Part shown: positions 34,559 through 42,448 of the stretch, in pieces
How the letters are laid out: each line of letters begins with the position of its first letter
How positions within the stretch are numbered: position 1 is the first letter of the stretch
Assembly: GCA_019114225.1 (NCBI GenBank)
Contig: DXFW01000036.1
Coordinates: forward strand, 1 to 42,448
Reading direction: 5' to 3'
Length of the DNA: 42,448 nucleotides
Origin: Candidatus Allofournierella pullicola
GTDB lineage: Bacteria > Bacillota > Clostridia > Oscillospirales > Ruminococcaceae
The notes under the pieces: model-generated
What the model saw: only the letters and a program-made list of their open reading frames with translations
What the model was told of the DNA's origin: nothing
The model's database searches: none
Made by a program: the position numbers and the translations under genes

Positions 34559-36043
34559 ATGGATTTCAATACCCCCATCTTTCTGGGCTTCTTTGCGGCA
34601 GTGGCCCTTCTGACCTATTGTGTGCCCCGGCGGCTGAAGCCCTATCTGCTGCTGGTCGCCAGCTATGTATTTTACATGTACAAGCCGGAGAACGCCCGGC
34701 TGGTGGCTCTGCTGGTGAGCGCCACGGTGGTCACCTGGTGCGCCGGCGTTGCCCTGGGCAGCCGCAAGCTGCGGAACGTCTGGGCCCGCCGGGCCTTTTT
34801 GTGGCTGGCGCTGGCGGTGTGCCTGGGAATTTTGTTCTTCTACAAATATTTTGATTTCTTCGGCCAGCTGGCGGCGGACGTGGGCGCCATTTTCGGCGGC
34901 AGCGGCAAATTCGTCAGTCTGGATCTCATTGCGCCGCTGGGGCTTTCTTACTTCACCTTCCAAAGCCTGGGCTACGTCATCGACGTCTACCAGCACAAAG
35001 CGAATCCCCAGCTCAACCTTTTCAAATACGCGCTGTTCGTCAGCTTCTTTGCCTGCATTTTCACCGGCCCCATCGAGCGGGCCGAGCATCTAATGCCCCA
35101 GCTGGAAAACCCCAAGCCCTTCAACTATTCCCGCATGGCGGGGGGCGCCTTCCGCATGCTGTGGGGCTACTTCAAAAAGATGGTGCTGGCGGACGGCATT
35201 GGCCAGTTTGTCAGCGCCGTGTACGGCGGAGCGAACACCGCCGCCGGCCCTTATCTGGTGGCGGCGAGCCTTTTGTTCAGCTACCAGATCTACCTGGACT
35301 TCTCCGGCTGCTGCGACATCGCCATCGGCGGCGCGCGCATTCTGGGCGTGGACCTTCTGGAAAACTTCAACCGCCCCTTTGCGGCCACCAGCTACACCGA
35401 ACTGTGGAACCGCTGGCACATGAGCCTGACCAACTGGTTCCGGGACTATATTTTCACCCCTCTCGCCTTCTACAACCGTGGCCTGCCCGGCATTTGGGGC
35501 AAGCTGCAGGGCTGGTTCAACGTGTTCATCATCTTCCCCATCAGCGGCCTGTGGCACGGGGCCAGCTGGGGCTATGTGATCTGGGGCGTGCTGAATGGTT
35601 TGTTCCTGGTGGTGGGCAAGGCCACCGCGAAAAAGCGGCGCAAACTGGCCAAGCACAATCCCCTTTACCGGATAAAGCCCGTCAAAAACTTCATCCAGCG
35701 GGCCATCGTTTACCTGCTGTTCACCATCTGTATCGTGTTCTTCGCCGCCGACCTCTACGGCGCGGCGGCGGGCACGGTGTTCGCCGGCATGTTCCGGGGC
35801 TGGGACATCGGCTGGAGCGCTTTCTTTGCCGGTGTGCTGGACCGGGGGCTGACGCTGCGGCTCATCGCGGTGCTCATGGGCGGCTGCGCCCTGGTGGAGC
35901 TGGTGGAGTGGCGCGGCCCGGTGGCGGAATGGATCCGCCGCCAGTGGTTCGTCATCCGCTGGCCGCTGTACTATCTGCTGGCGCTGGCCATCCTCTTCTT
36001 TGCGGCTTTTGGCCAGTCCGCTTTCATCTACCAGCAGTATTGA
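34559..36043 (+). CDS. MBOAT-family O-acyltransferase (DltB/AlgI/PatA-like)
   Basis: A 494-residue polytopic membrane acyltransferase. The conserved motifs NRWHMSLTNWFRDYIFTPL and SGLWHGASWGYVIWG contain the two MBOAT histidines, and GLSYFTFQSLGYVIDVYQHK is the usual preceding signature. It should pass an acyl (commonly acetyl) group from the cytosol across the membrane to the partner encoded next. About 85 bases separate it from the DUF2304 gene and no promoter is obvious there; GAGGTG precedes the ATG by ten bases. Confidence 0.92.
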   Translation: MDFNTPIFLGFFAAVALLTYCVPRRLKPYLLLVASYVFYMYKPENARLVALLVSATVVTWCAGVALGSRKLRNVWARRAFLWLALAVCLGILFFYKYFDFFGQLAADVGAIFGGSGKFVSLDLIAPLGLSYFTFQSLGYVIDVYQHKANPQLNLFKYALFVSFFACIFTGPIERAEHLMPQLENPKPFNYSRMAGGAFRMLWGYFKKMVLADGIGQFVSAVYGGANTAAGPYLVAASLLFSYQIYLDFSGCCDIAIGGARILGVDLLENFNRPFAATSYTELWNRWHMSLTNWFRDYIFTPLAFYNRGLPGIWGKLQGWFNVFIIFPISGLWHGASWGYVIWGVLNGLFLVVGKATAKKRRKLAKHNPLYRIKPVKNFIQRAIVYLLFTICIVFFAADLYGAAAGTVFAGMFRGWDIGWSAFFAGVLDRGLTLRLIAVLMGGCALVELVEWRGPVAEWIRRQWFVIRWPLYYLLALAILFFAAFGQSAFIYQQY

Positions 36044-36056
36044 GGGAGGCGCAGAC

Positions 36057-37358
36057 ATGAAAAAACGAAATTCTCCCCTGCGCTTTCTCGCGGTGCGCCT
36101 GTTGACCTTTGCCGAGATCGGCCTCAAGTTCTGCCTGTTTTTGCCCATCCTGCTGTTCATGGTATGGTTCAACTACAAAGTGGACGTGAGCGGCCTGTTC
36201 CAGGGCGAGCTGGCCCCCCGCCAGGTGGCGAACCTTCTGCTGGAGGGCAGCACCGTCTCCGGCTATGACCAGATGGACGAGCGGCAGGTGCTGGAAGTGT
36301 ACGCCCAGAATCTGACCGAGGCCCCCGACACGCTGGCCTTGGGCTCCAGCCGGGTGCTGCAGCTCAGCGAGGATCTGGTGGGCGGCGGCAGCTTTTTCAA
36401 CGCCGGTATCAGCGGCGCGGGCCCCATGGATGTGATGAACATCTGGTACCTCTTTGAACGGGAGGATAAGCTTCCCAAGACTCTTATTCTGGAAGTGGAC
36501 GCCTGGCTGTTCAACCCCGACCCGGACATCAACCGCAACTCCGACTCGGAGCTGTTCGCCGAGTTTTTGGAGAAGGGCCTGGGCATGAACGCCGATTACG
36601 AAGAGCCGGACACGGTGGAACTGTGGAAGGCGCTGGTGGACCCGGCCTACTTCCAGGGCAACGTGACCTACTACCTCAAACAGCAAAAGACCGGCGCAGT
36701 GCTCACAGAGGACGGGGATGACATCCCCTTCAATGCAGTCACCGGCAGCATTGAGTCGCTGGACTACGCGGTGAAGCGCTCGGACGGCAGCATTCAGTAC
36801 CCTGTGAACTTCCGCAGCTGGAACTACGACCAGGTGATGGCGGAGGTGCTGGCCCAGGCGGGTACCCTGAACGCCCTCCACGGCTTTGACCAGATGGATC
36901 CTTACTGGACCGACCTGTTCACCCGCTTCATCGAGCATGTGCAGGCAAAGGGCGTGAACGTGGTGTTCCTGATGACCCCCTATCACCCCTTCATCGCCCT
37001 GCATGTCTACAACAACCCCGAAGGCTTCACCGGTTTCTTTGAGGTGGAGCCCTGGGTGCGGGAATTTGCCTCCATGAACGACATCCCGGTGTACGGCAGC
37101 TACCACGCCGGCCGGGTGGGCATTCAGGAAAGCATGTTCTTTGACGGGCTGCACTGCAAGCCCGAGGCTCTGCGGCTGATGTTCCCCGGTGTTGAAAAGG
37201 CGCTGGCAGGCGAGCAGACCGCCTACGAACAGCTGTATCTTGAGACCTACGGCGACACCCAAAACAGCGCGAACGCCCTCATCGGCTACGACGCCGGGTG
37301 CGTGGTGGTGGACGAGGAATGGCTTGCCAAAGCCGAGGCGGCCGTGTCGGGTTTTTGA
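36057..37358 (+). CDS. SGNH-like membrane-anchored acyltransferase partner (AlgX/DltD-type role)
   Basis: A 433-residue protein anchored by one N-terminal helix (about 15-37), the rest outside the cell. It has an SGNH-type arrangement: nucleophile-like serine in LALGSSRVLQLSE (about 95-107), FFNAGISGAGPMD, and the Asp-x-x-His pair in FFDGLHCKPEA near residue 365. Next to an MBOAT gene this resembles the PatB, DltD and AlgX partners that place the acyl group on the polymer. The exact family is not recognised by name. The ATG at 36057 follows GGGAGG and lies 13 bases after the MBOAT stop. It is the last gene before a strong terminator. Confidence 0.75.
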   Translation: MKKRNSPLRFLAVRLLTFAEIGLKFCLFLPILLFMVWFNYKVDVSGLFQGELAPRQVANLLLEGSTVSGYDQMDERQVLEVYAQNLTEAPDTLALGSSRVLQLSEDLVGGGSFFNAGISGAGPMDVMNIWYLFEREDKLPKTLILEVDAWLFNPDPDINRNSDSELFAEFLEKGLGMNADYEEPDTVELWKALVDPAYFQGNVTYYLKQQKTGAVLTEDGDDIPFNAVTGSIESLDYAVKRSDGSIQYPVNFRSWNYDQVMAEVLAQAGTLNALHGFDQMDPYWTDLFTRFIEHVQAKGVNVVFLMTPYHPFIALHVYNNPEGFTGFFEVEPWVREFASMNDIPVYGSYHAGRVGIQESMFFDGLHCKPEALRLMFPGVEKALAGEQTAYEQLYLETYGDTQNSANALIGYDAGCVVVDEEWLAKAEAAVSGF

Positions 37359-37369
37359 ATCACATTTTT

Positions 37370-37396
37370 CCGGGGCCAAAAGGCCCCGGTTTTTTT
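37370..37396 (+). terminator. Rho-independent terminator of the FucNAc operon
   Basis: CCGGGGCC-AAAA-GGCCCCGG forms a perfect eight-base-pair hairpin (37370-37389) followed by seven T residues. It begins 11 bases after the SGNH-like gene stop. Confidence 0.92.
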
Positions 37397-37408
37397 GAAA
37401 ATTGCCGC

Positions 37409-37437
37409 TTGACAAACCCGCTTTCCCAAGGTAAAAT
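37409..37437 (+). promoter_or_regulatory. Near-consensus promoter of the leucine operon
   Basis: TTGACA (37409-37414), 17 bases, TAAAAT (37432-37437). The predicted start near 37444 begins the T-box leader. This is the best promoter match in the window. Confidence 0.85.
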
Positions 37438-37443
37438 GGTAGC

Positions 37444-37747
37444 ATTATAAACGATGCGCAGATGGGGAGAAAGCCCGGGCAAAGCGTTTTTCAGAGAGCC
37501 GCCGGTTGGTGCGAGGCGGCAGCGCGGTGCGGGTATACTGGCCCCGGAGCACCCGGACTCAACGGCGGTTCCGCCCTGTAGGCCCGGGCGGCTACCCGCC
37601 GTTACACGGGCGCGGTTCGCAGCAATGCCGACCGTACAAGAGGCCGCCTTTTCGGGCGGCAATGAGAGTGGTACCGCGGGTGCTTTTCAAAAACTTCTGA
37701 AAGCCCTCGTCTCTCAAAGCAATGCTTTGAGGGACGGGGGCTTTTTT
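37444..37747 (+). promoter_or_regulatory. T-box leader, leucine-specific (CUC specifier)
   Basis: This is a roughly 300-base untranslated leader that senses uncharged tRNA-Leu. Visible parts are an AGAGAG bulge (37493-37498) under the stem I head (CCGCC/GGCGG around GGTTGGTGCGA), a probable specifier CTC at 37558-37560 followed by A, and a stem III hairpin (about 37643-37660). The T-box core AGAGTGGTACCGCGGG lies at 37665-37680. The bulge TGGT (37669-37672) can pair with the ACCA end of a tRNA whose discriminator base is A, as in tRNA-Leu. GAGAG at 37664-37668 can pair with CTCTC at 37711-37715, making an antiterminator that excludes the terminator stem. The leader fills the gap before leuA. 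Confidence 0.92.
37702..37747 (+). terminator. T-box attenuator terminator
   Basis: A 19-base-pair stem (two G-T pairs) with a three-base AAT loop spans 37702-37742 and is followed by six T residues. It ends 36 bases before leuA. Its 5' arm shares the CTCTC needed for the antiterminator, so the two folds are exclusive. Confidence 0.92.
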
Positions 37748-37783
37748 CGTTCTTCAAAGCAGACAGAAGGAGGAACTGTTGCA

Positions 37784-39436
37784 ATGATGGACGTGACCAA
37801 GTACAGCGTGGGCTATTACAATCCCCCCAAGTGCGAATACCGCTGGGTGCACAAGGACCACATCGAGAAGGCGCCCGCCTGGTGCAGCGTGGACCTGCGG
37901 GACGGCAACCAGAGCCTGATCGTGCCCATGAGCCTGGAAGAAAAGCTGGAGTTTTTCGACCTGCTGGTGAAAATCGGCTTCAAAGAAATTGAGGTGGGCT
38001 TCCCCGCCGCCAGCGAGACGGAATACGAATTTTTGCGCACCCTCATCGAGCAAAACCGCATTCCCGCCGACGTGACGGTGCAGGTGCTGACCCAGTGCCG
38101 CGACCACATCATCCGCAAGACCTTCGACGCGGTGAAGGGCGCGCCCAGCGCGGTCATCCATTTCTACAACTCCACCAGCGTGGCCCAGCGGGAGCAGGTG
38201 TTCAAGAAATCGAAGGACGAGATCAAAAAGATCGCCACCGACGGCGCGGCGCTGGTGAAAAAATTAGCCGAAGAATACGAGGGCAACTTCCGCTTTGAAT
38301 ACAGCCCCGAGAGCTTCACCGGCACCGAGCCGGAATACGCCCTGGAAGTTTGCAACGCGGTGCTGGACATCATGCAGCCCACCCCGGAGAAGCCCATGAT
38401 CATCAACCTGCCGGTGACGGTGGCCATGAGCATGAGCCACATTTACGCGAATCAGATCGAGTACATGAGCGACAACCTGAAATACCGCGACAGCGTTGTG
38501 CTGAGCCTGCACCCCCACAACGACCGGGGCTGCGGCGTGGCCGACACCGAGCTGGCCCTGCTGGCGGGCGCGGACCGGGTGGAGGGCACCCTGTTCGGCA
38601 ACGGCGAGCGCACCGGCAACGTGGACATCATCACCCTGGCCATGAACATGTACACCCACGGCGTTGACCCCCATCTGGACTTCTCCGACATGCCCGCCAT
38701 CGTGGAGCTCTACGAGCGGGTGACCCGCATGCACGTCTACGAGCGCACCCCCTACGCCGGCGCGCTGGTGTTCGCCGCCTTCTCCGGCAGCCATCAGGAC
38801 GCCATCGCCAAGGGCCTGACCTGGCGCAAAGAGAAGAACCTCCACGAGTGGACGGTGCCCTATATCCCCCTGGACCCCACCGACATCGGCCGCCGCTATG
38901 AGGCGGACGTCATCCGTATCAACAGCCAGAGCGGCAAGGGCGGCATTGGCTATCTGCTGGCCCAGGACCACGGCTACGACCTGCCGCCCAAAATGCGGGA
39001 GCACTTCGGCTACACCGTCAAAGGCGTGTCCGACCACGCCCACAAGGAACTTTCCAGCGCCGAGGTGCTGGACATCTTTGAAAAGACCTACCTCAACAAG
39101 ACCAGTCCTTTGAACATCGCCGAGGCTCACTTCATCCAGAAGAGCGGTATCTTCGCCGTGGTCACCCTGGAGGAGGGCGGCAAGGTGCGGGAAGCCTCCG
39201 CTCAGGGCAACGGCCGTCTGGACGCGGTGTGCAACGCCGTCAAGGCTGCCACCGGCCTCGACTTCACCATCAGCACCTACTCCGAGCACAGCCTGGAGCA
39301 CGGCTCCACCAGCCAGGCCGCCAGCTATGTGGGCCTTGCCTGGGGCGACGGCTCCACCACCTGGGGCGCGGGCACCGACACCGACATCATCCGCGCCGGT
39401 ATCAAGGCGCTGGTGAGCGCCGTCAACAACAAGTGA
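37784..39436 (+). CDS. leuA: 2-isopropylmalate synthase
   Basis: A 550-residue enzyme that condenses acetyl-CoA with 2-ketoisovalerate, the first step of leucine synthesis. [20 protein letters not shown] contains the DRDG-like metal/substrate motif, and [20 protein letters not shown] contains the HxH metal ligands. [10 protein letters not shown] follows, and the C-terminal domain (about 440-550) is the LeuA leucine-feedback domain. Size and N-terminal [20 protein letters not shown] place it in the long, Corynebacterium/yeast-like LeuA group rather than the shorter E. coli group. Two adjacent ATGs at 37784 and 37787 follow GGAGG. The open frame extends upstream into the T-box leader, but that part is RNA. 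Confidence 0.95.
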   Translation: MMDVTKYSVGYYNPPKCEYRWVHKDHIEKAPAWCSVDLRDGNQSLIVPMSLEEKLEFFDLLVKIGFKEIEVGFPAASETEYEFLRTLIEQNRIPADVTVQVLTQCRDHIIRKTFDAVKGAPSAVIHFYNSTSVAQREQVFKKSKDEIKKIATDGAALVKKLAEEYEGNFRFEYSPESFTGTEPEYALEVCNAVLDIMQPTPEKPMIINLPVTVAMSMSHIYANQIEYMSDNLKYRDSVVLSLHPHNDRGCGVADTELALLAGADRVEGTLFGNGERTGNVDIITLAMNMYTHGVDPHLDFSDMPAIVELYERVTRMHVYERTPYAGALVFAAFSGSHQDAIAKGLTWRKEKNLHEWTVPYIPLDPTDIGRRYEADVIRINSQSGKGGIGYLLAQDHGYDLPPKMREHFGYTVKGVSDHAHKELSSAEVLDIFEKTYLNKTSPLNIAEAHFIQKSGIFAVVTLEEGGKVREASAQGNGRLDAVCNAVKAATGLDFTISTYSEHSLEHGSTSQAASYVGLAWGDGSTTWGAGTDTDIIRAGIKALVSAVNNK

Positions 39437-39462
39437 CACACAAACAAGAGGAGGGAAAGACC

Positions 39463-40725
39463 ATGGGAATGACCATGACCCAGAAGATCCTGGCCGCCCA
39501 CGCGGGGCTGGCCGAGGTCAAGCCCGGCCAGCTCATCAATGCCAGGCTGGACCAGGTGCTGGGCAACGACATCACCACCCCGGTGGCCATCAACGAGTTT
39601 GAAAAGGCAGGATTTACCGGTGTGTTCGACAATGCCCGTATCAACATCGTGCTGGACCACTTTGTGCCCAACAAGGACATCAAGAGCGCCCAGCAGTCCA
39701 AGCAGTGCCGCCAGTTTGCCGCAAAATACGACATCGTGAACTTCTTCGACGTGGGCAAAATGGGCATTGAGCACGCGCTGCTGCCCGAACAGGGCATTGT
39801 GACCGCCGGCGACTGTATCATCGGAGCGGACAGCCACACCTGCACCTACGGCGCGGTGGGCGCTTTCTCCACCGGCGTGGGCAGCACCGACATGGCCGCG
39901 GGCATGGCCACCGGCATGGCCTGGTTCAAGGTGCCCGCCGCCATCCGCTTTGACCTCACCGGCAAGCTGGGCCCCCGGGTGAGCGGCAAGGACGTGATTC
40001 TGCACATCATCGGCATGATCGGCGTGGACGGCGCGCTCTACAAAAGCATGGAATTCACCGGCCCGGGCGTGGCCACCCTTTCCATGGATGACCGCCTTTG
40101 CATTTGCAACATGGCCATTGAGGCGGGTGCAAAGAACGGCATTTTCCCGGTGGACGAAGTGACCATCCGCTATCTCACCGGCCGCAGCCGCCGGGCGTGG
40201 ACGGTCTATGAGGCCGACCCGGACGCGGAGTACGAAAAGACCATCCACATCGACCTCTCGGCCATCGAGCCCACCGTCTCCTGGCCCCATCTGCCGGAGA
40301 ACACCCACACCGCCAAAGAGAGCGAGGGCGTTGCCATCGACCAGGTGGTCATCGGCAGCTGCACCAACGGCCGTCTGGAGGACATGGAGGCCGCCTATGA
40401 GATTTTGAAAGGCAAGACCATCGCCCCCGGCGTGCGTGGTATCATCATCCCCGGCACCATGGCTGTGTACAAAGCCTGTTTGCAGAACGGCTGGCTGGAA
40501 GCTTTCATCGACGCGGGATGCATCGTGTCCACCCCCACCTGCGGGCCGTGCCTCGGCGGCTACATGGGCATTCTGGCGGAGGGCGAACGGTGCATTTCCA
40601 CCACCAACCGCAACTTCGTGGGCCGCATGGGCCATGTGAAGAGCGAAGTGTATCTGGCAAGCCCCGCCACCGCCGCCGCCAGCGCGCTGACCGGGCACAT
40701 TACCGACCCTCGGGAGGTGGAGTAA
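39463..40725 (+). CDS. leuC: 3-isopropylmalate dehydratase large subunit
   Basis: A 420-residue aconitase-family subunit, the shorter LeuC type of Clostridia and archaea. The 4Fe-4S cysteines are in [14 protein letters not shown] and [10 protein letters not shown], with [20 protein letters not shown] earlier. It works with LeuD to isomerise 2- to 3-isopropylmalate. The ATG follows AGAGGAGGG by eight bases and lies 26 bases after leuA. The open frame continues upstream into leuA by chance. Confidence 0.95.
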   Translation: MGMTMTQKILAAHAGLAEVKPGQLINARLDQVLGNDITTPVAINEFEKAGFTGVFDNARINIVLDHFVPNKDIKSAQQSKQCRQFAAKYDIVNFFDVGKMGIEHALLPEQGIVTAGDCIIGADSHTCTYGAVGAFSTGVGSTDMAAGMATGMAWFKVPAAIRFDLTGKLGPRVSGKDVILHIIGMIGVDGALYKSMEFTGPGVATLSMDDRLCICNMAIEAGAKNGIFPVDEVTIRYLTGRSRRAWTVYEADPDAEYEKTIHIDLSAIEPTVSWPHLPENTHTAKESEGVAIDQVVIGSCTNGRLEDMEAAYEILKGKTIAPGVRGIIIPGTMAVYKACLQNGWLEAFIDAGCIVSTPTCGPCLGGYMGILAEGERCISTTNRNFVGRMGHVKSEVYLASPATAAASALTGHITDPREVE

Positions 40726-41220
40726 ATGAACGCACAGGGCAAGGTTTTCAAATACCCCGACAATGTGGACACCGACGTCATCATCCCCGCCCGCTACCTG
40801 AACAGCCAGGACGCGGCGGAGCTGGCCCGCCACTGCATGGAGGACATCGACCCGGAGTTCGTGAACAAGGTAAAACCCGGCGACATCATGGTGGGTGGCT
40901 GGAACTTCGGCTGCGGCTCCAGCCGGGAGCACGCGCCCCTGGTCATCAAGGCCAGCGGCACCGCCTGCGTCATCGCCAAGAGCTTCGCCCGTATCTTCTA
41001 CCGCAACGCCATCAACATCGGCCTGCCCATTCTGGAATGCGAAGCGGCGGCCGAGGCCATCAACGTGGGGGATGAAGTGGCGGTGGATTTTGACACCGGC
41101 GTCATCACCGACGTGACCACCGGAAAGACCTTCCAGGCCCAGCCCTTCCCCGCTTTCATTCAGGACATCATCCGCGCCGGCGGGCTGATGAACAGCCTTC
41201 GGCAGAAAGGGGCAAAGTGA
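40726..41220 (+). CDS. leuD: 3-isopropylmalate dehydratase small subunit
   Basis: A 164-residue swivel-domain partner of LeuC, of the short type that goes with the 420-residue large subunit. [16 protein letters not shown] and [20 protein letters not shown] are the family signatures. Its ATG directly follows the leuC TAA, and the ribosome site GGGAGGTGGAG lies inside the last leuC codons, so the subunits are coupled for balanced synthesis. Confidence 0.95.
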   Translation: MNAQGKVFKYPDNVDTDVIIPARYLNSQDAAELARHCMEDIDPEFVNKVKPGDIMVGGWNFGCGSSREHAPLVIKASGTACVIAKSFARIFYRNAINIGLPILECEAAAEAINVGDEVAVDFDTGVITDVTTGKTFQAQPFPAFIQDIIRAGGLMNSLRQKGAK

Positions 41221-41221
41221 A

Positions 41222-42292
41222 ATGAACAAGACCATCGCGGTGATCCGGGGCGACGGCATTGGCCCGGAAATTGTAAACGAAGCCATCAAGGTGCTGGATA
41301 AGATCGCGGAAAAATACGGCCACACCTTCACCTACGACGACGTGGACATGGGCGGCGTTGCCATCGACAAGTGGGGCGACCCGCTGCCCCAGGCCATGCT
41401 GGACAAGTGCCTTGCCGCCGACAGCGTGCTGCTGGGCGCGGTGGGCGGCCCCAAATGGGAGGGCCTGCCCGGACCCCAGCGCCCGGAAAAAGGTCTTTTG
41501 CGCCTGCGGGCGGGCATGGGGCTTTATTCGAACCTCCGCCCTGCAAAGCTGTGGCCCCAGCTGGCCGACGCCAGCCCCTTAAAGCCTTCCATTGTGGAAA
41601 AGGGCATTGATTTTCTCGTGGTGCGGGAGCTCATCAGTGGCATTTACTTCGGTGAGCACAAGACGGTGGAGCAAAACGGCGAAAAGGTGGCCACCGATGT
41701 AATGCTTTATGCCGAGCACGAGATCGAGCGTATCGGACGCATTGCCTTTGAAACAGCCATGAAACGCCGCAAAAAGGTCACCTGTGTGGACAAGGCGAAC
41801 GTTCTGGACACCAGCCGCCTGTGGCGGGCGGTGCTGCACCGGGTGAAGGAGGAGTACCCGGAGGTGGAGTACGGCGAGATGTTCGTGGACAACGCCTCCA
41901 TGCAGCTGGTGAAAGACCCCAGCCAGTTTGACGTCATCGTGACCGGCAACATGTTCGGCGACATCCTCTCGGACGAGGCCAGCATGCTCACCGGCACCAT
42001 CGGCATGATCCCCTCCTCCAGCCTGGGCGACGGCACCCGGGGCATGTACGAGCCCATCCACGGCTCCGCGCCGGACATCGCCGGCCAAAACAAGGCCAAT
42101 CCCATCGGCACCATCCTCTCTGCCGCCATGATGTTGAAGTACAGCTTTGGCATGGACGCGGAGGCCGCCGCCATTGAAGCCGCGGTGGAGCAGGCGCTGA
42201 ACGACGGCCTGCGCACCGCCGACATGATGGCCGGGGGCTGCACCCCGGTCAGCTGTTCGGAGATGGGCGACGCCATCACCGCCCGGCTGTGA
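41222..42292 (+). CDS. leuB: 3-isopropylmalate dehydrogenase
   Basis: A 356-residue NAD-dependent oxidative decarboxylase giving 2-ketoisocaproate, the precursor transaminated to leucine. IAVIRGDGIGPEIVNEAIKV, LLGAVGGPKWEG, LRAGMGLYSNLRP (substrate Arg), VRELISGIYFG, NMFGDILSDEASMLTGTIGM and the adenine-binding PIHGSAPDIAGQNKANPIGT are intact. It starts one base after the leuD stop. Length and motifs are normal. Confidence 0.96.
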   Translation: MNKTIAVIRGDGIGPEIVNEAIKVLDKIAEKYGHTFTYDDVDMGGVAIDKWGDPLPQAMLDKCLAADSVLLGAVGGPKWEGLPGPQRPEKGLLRLRAGMGLYSNLRPAKLWPQLADASPLKPSIVEKGIDFLVVRELISGIYFGEHKTVEQNGEKVATDVMLYAEHEIERIGRIAFETAMKRRKKVTCVDKANVLDTSRLWRAVLHRVKEEYPEVEYGEMFVDNASMQLVKDPSQFDVIVTGNMFGDILSDEASMLTGTIGMIPSSSLGDGTRGMYEPIHGSAPDIAGQNKANPIGTILSAAMMLKYSFGMDAEAAAIEAAVEQALNDGLRTADMMAGGCTPVSCSEMGDAITARL

Positions 42293-42299
42293 GATCACT

Positions 42300-42328
42300 A
42301 AAAAAAGCCCCCGGCACAACGCCGGGGT
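42300..42328 (-). terminator. Minus-strand terminator after leuB
   Basis: CCCCGGC and GCCGGGG form a seven-base-pair stem (a further C on the 5' side may slip). Read on the minus strand, the hairpin is followed by GCTTTTTTT. In the plus direction no T-run follows. It implies a convergent minus-strand gene beyond the window end. Confidence 0.7.
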
Positions 42329-42355
42329 GGCATAAGAAAACGGCGGTTCTGCCGT

Positions 42356-42445
42356 AGGATTTTGGCGCATAAAACACGCAGAGCGGCCCCCCAAGCCACC
42401 AAGGCTTGAGGGGCCGCTCTTTGTGCTTTTTTCATCCAAAATCCT
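42356..42445. repeat. Ten-base inverted repeat enclosing the leu terminator
   Basis: AGGATTTTGG at 42356-42365 and CCAAAATCCT at 42436-42445 are perfect inverted copies about 70 bases apart, with the large terminator hairpin exactly between them. Together they could form one long cruciform or RNA structure, or be the ends of a small repeated intergenic element. Confidence 0.5.
42380..42433 (+). terminator. Terminator of the leucine operon
   Basis: AGAGCGGCCCC and GGGGCCGCTCT, with CAAGCC/GGCTTG further in, form a stem of about 17 base pairs around a short ACCAA loop. It is followed by TTGTGCTTTTTTC. It lies about 90 bases after leuB, beyond the opposing terminator. Confidence 0.85.
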
Positions 42446-42448
42446 GGG

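Noticed and set aside
37454-37783. N-terminal extension of leuA by 110 codons
   Set aside because: This stretch is the T-box leader; the translation is not LeuA-like and a consensus ribosome site precedes the ATG at 37784.
39325-41331. A 668-codon open frame on the minus strand
   Set aside because: Antisense to leuA, leuC and leuD, all intact; the translation is Gly/His/Val-rich without motifs.
1-42448. CRISPR arrays, tRNA or rRNA genes, transposases, attachment sites
   Set aside because: Looked for in all intergenic stretches on both strands; no regularly spaced repeats, tRNA-like cloverleaf sequence, transposase motif or element ends were seen by eye.

Overview
The window looks like chromosomal DNA from a high-GC Gram-positive gut Clostridium-type bacterium; an Oscillospiraceae-like host (Faecalibacterium, Gemmiger or Subdoligranulum group) is my inference. 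Pointers are a leucine T-box leader, strong AGGAGG-type ribosome binding sites, sigma-A-type promoters, tight ATGA-coupled operons and very GC-rich housekeeping genes. No rRNA, tRNA, CRISPR array or insertion sequence was seen.

Region 1 (1-20077, all minus strand) is a surface-polysaccharide locus, transcribed from about 20.15 kb towards position 1. It opens with a polyprenyl-phosphate sugar-1-phosphate transferase, a WecG/TagA-type transferase, two GT4 glycosyltransferases with a hexapeptide acyltransferase between them, and a WbpA-like UDP-GlcNAc 6-dehydrogenase. A gene-free stretch of about 0.7 kb follows, carrying a good promoter. Beyond it lie an N-acetyl-sugar amidotransferase (WbpG/PseA type) and the WlbA/WbpB, WbpD and WbpE homologues, which with the dehydrogenase form a route to a 2,3-diamino-uronic acid sugar nucleotide. 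Then come an asparagine-synthetase-like protein without the Cys nucleophile, three glycosyltransferases, a Wzx-type flippase, a sugar aminotransferase, an ATP-grasp ligase and the start of a probable RraA-like gene. Parts of the locus (about 0-1.5 kb and 15.1-18.6 kb) are visibly more AT-rich, as expected of exchangeable serotype genes.

Region 2 (20186-27441) is an insert of other genes. It holds an EF-G/TetM-type ribosomal GTPase fused to a Rae1/YacP (NYN) endoribonuclease domain, two tandem paralogous polytopic membrane proteins (DUF6056-like, possibly GT-C glycosyltransferases) each with its own promoter, a 30-base palindromic terminator, and a DUF2007 gene behind peptidase T.

Region 3 (27635-37358, plus strand) is a second polysaccharide operon. 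CapE/FnlA, CapF/FnlB and CapG/FnlC make UDP-N-acetyl-L-fucosamine. A GT10 fucosyltransferase-family gene sits between capF and capG, followed by a WbuB-like transferase, a GT2/DUF2304 pair and an MBOAT/SGNH pair for O-acylation outside the membrane. Neither locus shows a convincing Wzy polymerase, and region 3 has no initiating transferase or flippase.

Region 4 (37409-42448) is the leucine operon: consensus promoter, T-box leader with a CUC specifier, then leuA, leuC, leuD and leuB, and terminators facing both ways.

The most unusual item is the ribosomal GTPase-Rae1 fusion. Next are the diamino-uronate pathway with two amidotransferase-type enzymes lacking a visible ammonia source, and the GT10 gene embedded in the FucNAc operon. 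Family assignments rest on motif recognition by eye; no database search was run.
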